NCBI GenBank assembly: GCA_015499995.1
Contig: JADNRV010000785.1
Span: 1 to 13,180, forward strand
Source of the DNA: Flammula alnicola
Taxonomy: Eukaryota; Basidiomycota; Agaricomycetes; Agaricales; Strophariaceae
Direction: 5' to 3'
Length of the DNA: 13,180 bases
The position numbers were made by a program, and so were the translations under genes. The notes beneath the pieces were generated by a model, which worked only from the letters and a program-made list of their open reading frames with translations, searched no databases and was not told where the DNA came from. Below are positions 8,278 to 13,180 of the stretch, piece after piece; positions within the stretch are counted from its first letter, which is position 1; the number at the start of each line of letters is the position of its first letter.

Positions 8278-9745
8278 ATGCCTTCACCGTTCAGCGGCAG
8301 CCTCCTTGACATGGCCACCCGGCAGAAGAACTTACCGCGCAACCTGACCACAGAAGGCTTTGAGTCGGATACGGATCAAGAACCTCCTCTTGGCTCGCCA
8401 GTGTTTACAAGCATGGCTTTCCATGAGGGACCCAAATATGTCGCAAGGAACCCAGATTTGGCACATTATCATTCCCAGCTCACGGAGAGCGAACGTTTTT
8501 GGATCGATCGTAGGGATTTTTTCTTAGAAAATGGGCTGTGCTTTCGTCCTCGATACCAAGCTGGCTGGTCTCCTTCATGTCTGGAACCAAGAAGATCGCG
8601 ACTGAATGCGAGGGTGGGTTGACTTATTTCGTGTGTGAACTTTTCTTTCTCTACTTCTTTGGTCCGAATAACCATAAACGACAGGCTAAGAATGTCATGG
8701 ATGCCACAAGGATTGCTCATGCCCGGCCTGTCTTCATGAAGCTAGTGCATCAGCGCAAGAAAGGGATCAACATTGCACGTTATTTCTCTGCTCCCGAAAT
8801 CTGTACAGATCCCAGGAACCACTCTGTCCCCATTCTTGAAGTCTTCGACGACCCATATGTACCAGATATCCAATATCTCGTGATGTCTCTCCTCCGACCA
8901 TATAACGATCCACCATTTGGACTCATCGGCAAAGTGATTGATTTTGTTTCGCAGGTCCTTGAGGTCAGTTATTTCAGGGAACCGGTCGATGGATCATCGT
9001 GGTTTACATTCAAACCGATAGGGACTGTCTTTTATGCACTCCTACAATGTTGCTCACAAGTGCGTTAGGCTATTACACACTACTTCGCCTGAATCGAGTG
9101 TCACACCTTTTAATTCGCGTCAGTGACTTTACCGGTAACAACATTATGATGGATGCGCGCCCACTCTACCCTCGAGGCTGGCATTCCTTGGCTCTTAAAC
9201 ATGCTTCCGATATGCGGAGATCTGCCAAACCATTGCCTAGAATTGATCATCATGTTCGATACCTCTTCATCGATTACGGATTCTCTCATCAGTTTTCTCC
9301 TGAATAACGCCATGTAGTTCTTGACTATGGAGGCGCTGATAGTGACGTTCCAGATCTTGTGAACAGAATATACGATCCTTTCAAGCTCGACGTATACACG
9401 CTAGCGAATCTTCTCATGAAAGAGTTCCACAAGGTTCGTTTTACGCATTCTCTGAAAGCATATGTATACTGACAAGATGTGCACAACCCATAGAAATACG
9501 TAGGCCTCGATTTTCTCAGTGACCTTGTTGGGCTGGATTTTTGGTGCGGGATCAAGGAGCACATACCTTCCTCTCGTACACGACGGAGACTCCGCGATCC
9601 ACATGAATCGGCCACAGAACGTCTTGTGCTCGATGCCGTCGCAATGGCCCATTGCGACGGCATCGAGCACAAGACGTTCTGTGCCCGTCAAGGCATCTGG
9701 CACCCCATATCCAGCCTGTTTTTCAAACCGAATACTTCGTTGTGA
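8278..9745 (+). pseudogene. Protein-kinase-like gene (agaricomycete expanded family), broken by an in-frame stop
   Basis: Five exons: 8278-8613, 8685-8963, 9022-9059, 9124-9433 and 9494-9745. The introns (8614-8684, 8964-9021, 9060-9123, 9434-9493) are GT-AG and 58-71 bp long, and all junctions are in phase. Landmarks: LTESERFWIDRRDFFLENG and RPRYQAGW in the N-terminal part; MDATRI; an FMKLVHQ β3-type lysine; VMSLLRPYNDPPF hinge region; and FVSQVLEGLSFMHSYNV. The catalytic loop reads AHNDFTGNNIMMD, so HRD is replaced by HND while Asp and Asn remain. IDYG stands in for DFG, and YDPFKLDVYTLANLL matches helix F. A TAA at 9305-9307, after FSHQFSPE, interrupts the frame although conserved sequence continues past it (VLDYGGADSDVPDL). 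This makes it a recent pseudogene or a truncated kinase-like protein. The last exon carries a 71-bp palindrome. Just before the first intron, the alternative frame (SGTKKIATECE) looks more family-like than the spliced one. Confidence 0.8.
9613..9683. repeat. Perfect 71-bp palindrome (35-bp arms, 1-nt spacer)
   Basis: The left arm at 9613-9647 begins CACAGAACGTCTTGTGCTCG. Its exact reverse complement occupies 9649-9683, with a single C (9648) between. It lies in the last exon of the kinase-like gene and is read through without a stop. Such a near-spacerless perfect inverted repeat would extrude as a cruciform or fold into a long RNA hairpin. Possible origins are a replication template switch that copied 35 bp back on itself, or a fold-back artefact of library preparation or assembly. 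Confidence 0.95.
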
Positions 9746-9850
9746 AACTGGAATTTTGGTCTAGGGAAGCATCACCACCAAATCGTCTGGAAGGTTTTTT
9801 TTCCAGGTATCAGTTTACAGACCTGAATTTCACTTGGTTTGTATGTGGCG

Positions 9851-9907
9851 TTATCATCTTCAACTCACCGAGAGTGAACGATTTTGGATCGGCCATTGGA
9901 ATTTATT
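9851..9907 (+). pseudogene. Fragment of a second kinase-like copy (N-terminal region)
   Basis: This stretch matches 8466-8522 of the kinase-like gene at roughly 77% of bases by eye alignment. In one frame it translates to YHLQLTESERFWIGHWNLF, against YHSQLTESERFWIDRRDFF in the upstream gene. The frame continues a short way without further recognisable similarity. It is best read as the remains of a tandem duplicate lying directly downstream of the larger copy, with most of its body lost. No start codon or splice structure can be assigned. Confidence 0.72.
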
Positions 9908-10220
9908 TTGTGCGTCAACCTTTCCTTTACTACTTTGCATCCGACTGAGAGTACAAATAGTAGGCCGCATTTACAAAGATTGAAGAAATTATCAGCTTTG
10001 GACGCTATATGTAAAGCACAGCGCTAGCGAGACAGTCATCGCGATGATTACACTGCATACAGAATGTAGGGATAATGTATTATGTCGGTTTTGATTTCAC
10101 AATTATGTAGAGACAAAGACATAAATGGTTGTATTCTACAATTTCTCTTCGACCCGTTTCCCTCTCATTGCATTACAGAACGATTCGCTCGCTGCGAAGC
10201 ACCGAACGAAACGACACGTG
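9908..10220. other. Non-genic spacer between convergent genes
   Basis: This AT-rich stretch lies between the kinase-like fragment (+) and the 3' end of the deaminase-like gene (-). It may hold the latter's 3' UTR. The only local feature noted is the 12-bp palindrome TCATCGCGATGA at about 10036. No coding or RNA gene is seen. Confidence 0.5.
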
Positions 10221-12178
10221 TTACTCAAATTGTTGCCCACTTGCTTCGTCATCAAGATCATCGAGACTTTCTAACATACCTACATAGTTATGATCACGCT
10301 TATCTCCAACGGTGCTCGAGCCAGAGCTGTGACGGCAATGAGTTGGACGAGAAGCATCCCGAAGAGCAGTTGCCAGTTCACGCCATAATTCATTCTCCAG
10401 TTCCCGGAGAATACTGATGTCAATTCCCACCAGAGGAGGACTCCAGGCATAGATAAGTCCATGTGATCTAGGCAACCTGATATCAGTTAACCTATTGCCA
10501 AGCCGATTACAACACCAGCAACACTTTTGGCTTGAGGCGATGGCTTTGGCGAACGTCGCCTGCACAAGCAGTCCCATAGTTTGTTAGTTTGTACATCAGA
10601 CACGCCAGGGTGGGAAAAAATAGACAAACGTACCGGCCCAATAAATTTCTCCAGCAAATCCTCATTCTGAATCCGAATGTCATATTTGACGAAACGGGAG
10701 CGAGGACTGCAGCAGTTCAGAAGTCCCATTAGAGTTGCTTCGGCATGAATGTTACCCGTGAATCTTGATGGATAGAACTTCTGAAGAGTGTCCTGGGTAG
10801 TTGCACGAGCCTCGGGGGTTGCAGCAGGATATCGGCGGAAGAATTCTTCACTGATCTCCTTCCCTGACATGATCTTGTCGTCACCGCGGGGAACCTCTAC
10901 CAAGCCGATGTCGAGCCTTTCGGGAACTTGAAATCTGAAATTCCCATGATAGAAACTCATTATAGCGGCATGCCATGCGACGATACTCTCCAAGTACCGG
11001 AGTACTTGTTGTCCTTCACTTTCCGTAGGCCCTAGTCGCATGTCTGCAACTTCATCGAGGTATAGCGCCTTCAGTTAAGCACCGGGATTGAACACAAGCC
11101 AACTCACGAGGTTCCACGTCACCTGCGTCAGAAAAAGGATAAATTAATTACGCACAAAGGGAATTGCAGGAATACATACCGTCTACAGCTGGTACAAAGC
11201 CAAGGTGGAATGCTTTTGCGAGTGATGTCTTGGTTAAAAGGGTCTGCACGACTTTTGCATCCCAACTCACGAGACGATACAAGTGGTAACAACATCGGGT
11301 GACGCATTGCAATGCGGACTCCATTTTCTCTGGTTGTTTCTCACCTGGTCCCTTTGACTTCTCTGCGTCCTTTGCCGCCTTCGCTCTCTTGACTGAAACT
11401 CTGACATTCGCAACTGCTGCCGCAAGAAACTGGACCCAGGCCCTTACGGTGGCGTTCGAAAGCTCCCATTGGACTTGTCCTTCGGGACCATCCAGCATTC
11501 GTTCTATCATCATCCATCGATCGGGAACGATTTTCGGGTCGGATACCCACTCAGGTCGATTCATCCAGCAAATGCCGTGAATTTCGTGTTTTCTGGGAGT
11601 CCAATCGCGTAATACCTCGTACACGTTCACTTTCCAGGACTGAACGTCTTGAAATACATGTTCATGAAGCTTCCGGAAGCTGCGACCGATGATGAACAAG
11701 CTAAATCACCGAATTTCTGGATTGGGTCTCCGTCGCGGGCATTATAGTTTGACAATAGCCCCAAAGGTCTGCGATATGTTCCTTGGGGGTAACTTCCTTG
11801 TCACTGTGAAAAGAGTTAGCAACGCCGTCGCAGAAAAGACATCAACGGACGTACTACTCCTTTACCGCCTGCCTCGAATGTCTTGTCTGCTTTCTCTAAC
11901 CGTTCCACTCTCAATTCCGAAAGAGGCGATGAGATGAAATAGTTCTGGGTCACAACCAAGATGTGTACCCCCTCAGCAGTGCTACTCCCAGTTACAGCGA
12001 TGACCTGCTTGGCTTCTTCACCGAATTCCTCGTCCCCGCCACATGCGAGAGTGGCAAAATGACGCAGAAACGATGGGACCTCTTTCCCATTGCCTGAGGG
12101 AGAACGTGAACGACCCGCGGCCTGGAGCATGGTTGTAAGCGTGCGGATGCGCTGCGCAACGCCGCTGAATTCCGACAT
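10221..12178 (-). CDS. OTT_1508-like deaminase-fold protein, probably frame-broken
   Basis: Likely a zinc-dependent nucleic-acid-deaminase-like protein; substrate unknown. The N-terminal exon starts at 12178 (MSEFSGVAQRIRTLTTMLQ) and runs to about 11866, with RHFATLACGGDEE. The middle exon (about 11699-11180) has VQSWKVNVYEVLRDW and MNRPEWV. A 15-nt microexon (11122-11108) sits between introns of 57 and 64 bp. The next exon (11043-10634) has SEGQQVLRYLESIVAW, EEFFRRYP and the zinc/proton-shuttle motif HAEATLMG (HAE at 10747-10739). A 74-bp intron (10633-10560) leads to the last exon (10559-10221), with the second zinc motif KCCWCCNRLG (CCWCC at 10523-10509) and SHGLIYAWSPPLVGIDISIL. The HAE...CxxC pair and the WSPP block fit the OTT_1508-like deaminases (PF14441), which are expanded in basidiomycetes. 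Between 11866 and 11700 no canonical splicing keeps the frame open: the family-like frame DKEVTPKEHIADLWGYCQ meets TAG, and the frame continuous with the next exon has TAA and TGA. This is a frameshift or an unrecognised splice. Confidence 0.78.
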
Positions 12179-12573
12179 TCTCAGCAGACTGCTTGCATAT
12201 GGTGGTAAAATGACTCGGAGGATGGAACAGTAGATGTTCCAGTTGTAGGAAATAATTTCCAAATGTGGCCATACATAGGCACCGCCACATGCACACACGA
12301 ATCTGTCGACGGATCATTGACATAAAAATTAAATGGTAATGCTATTTCTCCCGTTAAACACAGAATACGAGTCTACGACAACTATATACCTATTGTCGGC
12401 CATGCAAGATAATATACAAGAGAAAAAGAGAAAGAATAAATCTGGATGCCCCAAGATTTGAACAATAGATATTCCGCTCAACGACGGTACGTCGGTGAAT
12501 AAGGTGAGGTCATGACTGTGTTTCGTATTCTCGTCACATGCCGTGAAGCAGAATTGGACCTGGTACCCTCCAA
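12179..12573. other. Upstream region of the deaminase-like gene, no gene seen
   Basis: About 395 bp lie between the stop of the KOW-like gene and the start of the deaminase-like gene, both on the minus strand. They should contain the former's 3' UTR and the latter's promoter. Long open frames run through here on the minus strand, but their translations lack family resemblance. No TATA box at a convincing distance is visible. Confidence 0.5.
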
Positions 12574-13085
12574 TCACCAATAGACTCGTCGGTCGATGGT
12601 ACGACGACGATCTGGGGTTGGACGAGTGTAGGAAATTGTGCGCCTTACGCGGGTTACGGCTGGGTACCTGTGCATCATACGAACGAGTTAGCAAAGCCTG
12701 AAAATCGGTATGTGAATTATTGAACACACCATGCATTGTAAACCTCTCCATCCAGCTGGACCTCGATAATTTGGCGGCCCTATTGCCAGTATTGGATGCA
12801 GTGGTTAGAGGATGCCACATGACCAGACGTAATGCCCGAAGTGTGAGAATACACGTACAGCGTAATCAATGTGCGAGCCAATAACGAGGCCTTCTTGTCT
12901 TCCCTTCAGGCCATGGCGCACTGCAACGATGTCTCCCGGCTAATAGTCGAGAAACGTCCGGTGAAGAAAAACGTTGTCCGAGTTAGGAGTGAAATGGCAA
13001 GGTCGGGAAATCATTCGTGAACAATACGGTCAAGGTATGGCTAGAAAAGCGTACGCACTGTAATGTAATCTTCATTAGTCGACAT
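12574..13085 (-). CDS. Small basic protein with KOW-like segment, four exons (83 aa)
   Basis: Exons on the minus strand: 13085-13059 (MSTNEDYIT), 12939-12859, 12779-12730 and 12667-12574. The introns are 119 bp (GTGCGT...TTAG), 79 bp (GTACGT, branch CTAAC, ...ATAG) and 62 bp (GTGTGT, branch GCTAAC, ...ACAG). All phases close to 84 codons including TGA. Exon 2 reads PGDIVAVRHGLKGRQEG then LVIGSHID, and exon 3 continues RQIIEVQLDGEVYNAW. The pattern G-D-x-V-x-V-x-x-G...G-x-V-I followed by a second β-strand recalls KOW or SH3-like barrel segments of RNA- and ribosome-associated proteins, but this is pattern resemblance only. The C-terminus is Arg-rich (RVRR, PDRRRTIDRRV). The first intron is the least certain: it contains a coding-looking stretch ending FLDY immediately before the acceptor TAG, so the copy may have lost an exon to a stop codon. 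Confidence 0.6.
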
Positions 13086-13180
13086 GATAGCAAGTCTGGA
13101 GGTGAGATGGGAAGTGCTGCGGTGTAGAAAAGTCTCAGAATGCGAAGAAGGATTTGGTCCTAAACAGCACAATTGCTTGT

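Noticed and set aside
9254..9352. An extra intron that would remove the premature stop of the kinase-like gene
   Set aside because: A 51-bp GTTTTC...GATAG interval is in phase, but the donor is poor and it would delete the conserved-looking VLDYGGADSD segment.
10082..10417. Plus-strand open frame of 111 codons
   Set aside because: It is antisense to the last exon of the deaminase-like gene, which has clear conserved motifs.
12329..12820. Long minus-strand open frame of 163 codons
   Set aside because: It overlaps exons of the better-supported KOW-like gene in another frame, and its translation is Ser/His-rich with no motif.

Overview
The window looks like nuclear DNA of a filamentous basidiomycete, most likely an agaricomycete. 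Coding regions are cut by short GT-AG introns (mostly about 46-79 bp). The dominant gene family is FunK1, a fungal-type protein kinase family strongly expanded in these fungi. There are no bacterial operons, tRNAs, rRNAs or CRISPR arrays. No species can be named from the sequence alone.

Layout. Positions 1-343 hold no gene. A 303-bp non-autonomous hAT-type element lies at 344-646, with 19-bp perfect terminal inverted repeats and an 8-bp perfect target-site duplication. It sits just upstream of a FunK1 pseudogene (789-1966). That pseudogene has lost about 1.4 kb, including the N-lobe, and carries a second 303-bp inverted-repeat element (1091-1393) in its C-terminal exon. Positions 1967-2633 are non-genic. 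Positions 2634-3694 are bounded by a third pair of inverted repeats beginning CCCAGTG and are probably an old non-autonomous transposon. A nearly complete FunK1 paralogue follows (3828-6066, + strand, four exons); its 5' end is ambiguous because the best start codon is out of frame with the body. Positions 6369-6772 hold an unidentified decayed coding remnant. A small three-exon membrane-anchored helical protein lies on the minus strand (6846-7456).

Positions 8278-9745 (+) encode a different protein-kinase-like family in five exons, interrupted by one in-frame stop and carrying a perfect 71-bp palindrome in the last exon. A short fragment of a second copy of the same family follows at 9851-9907. 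The minus strand then holds a deaminase-fold gene of the OTT_1508-like type (10221-12178, HAE and CCWCC zinc motifs) with an unresolved frame break, and a four-exon 83-residue basic protein with a KOW-like segment (12574-13085).

The genes do not form an obvious pathway. The picture is a birth-and-death neighbourhood: lineage-expanded kinases and a nucleic-acid-deaminase-like protein, several copies decaying, with small DNA transposons inserted among them. The best-supported unusual features are the occupied/empty-site pair created by the FunK1 duplicates, the 71-bp palindrome and the deaminase homologue.
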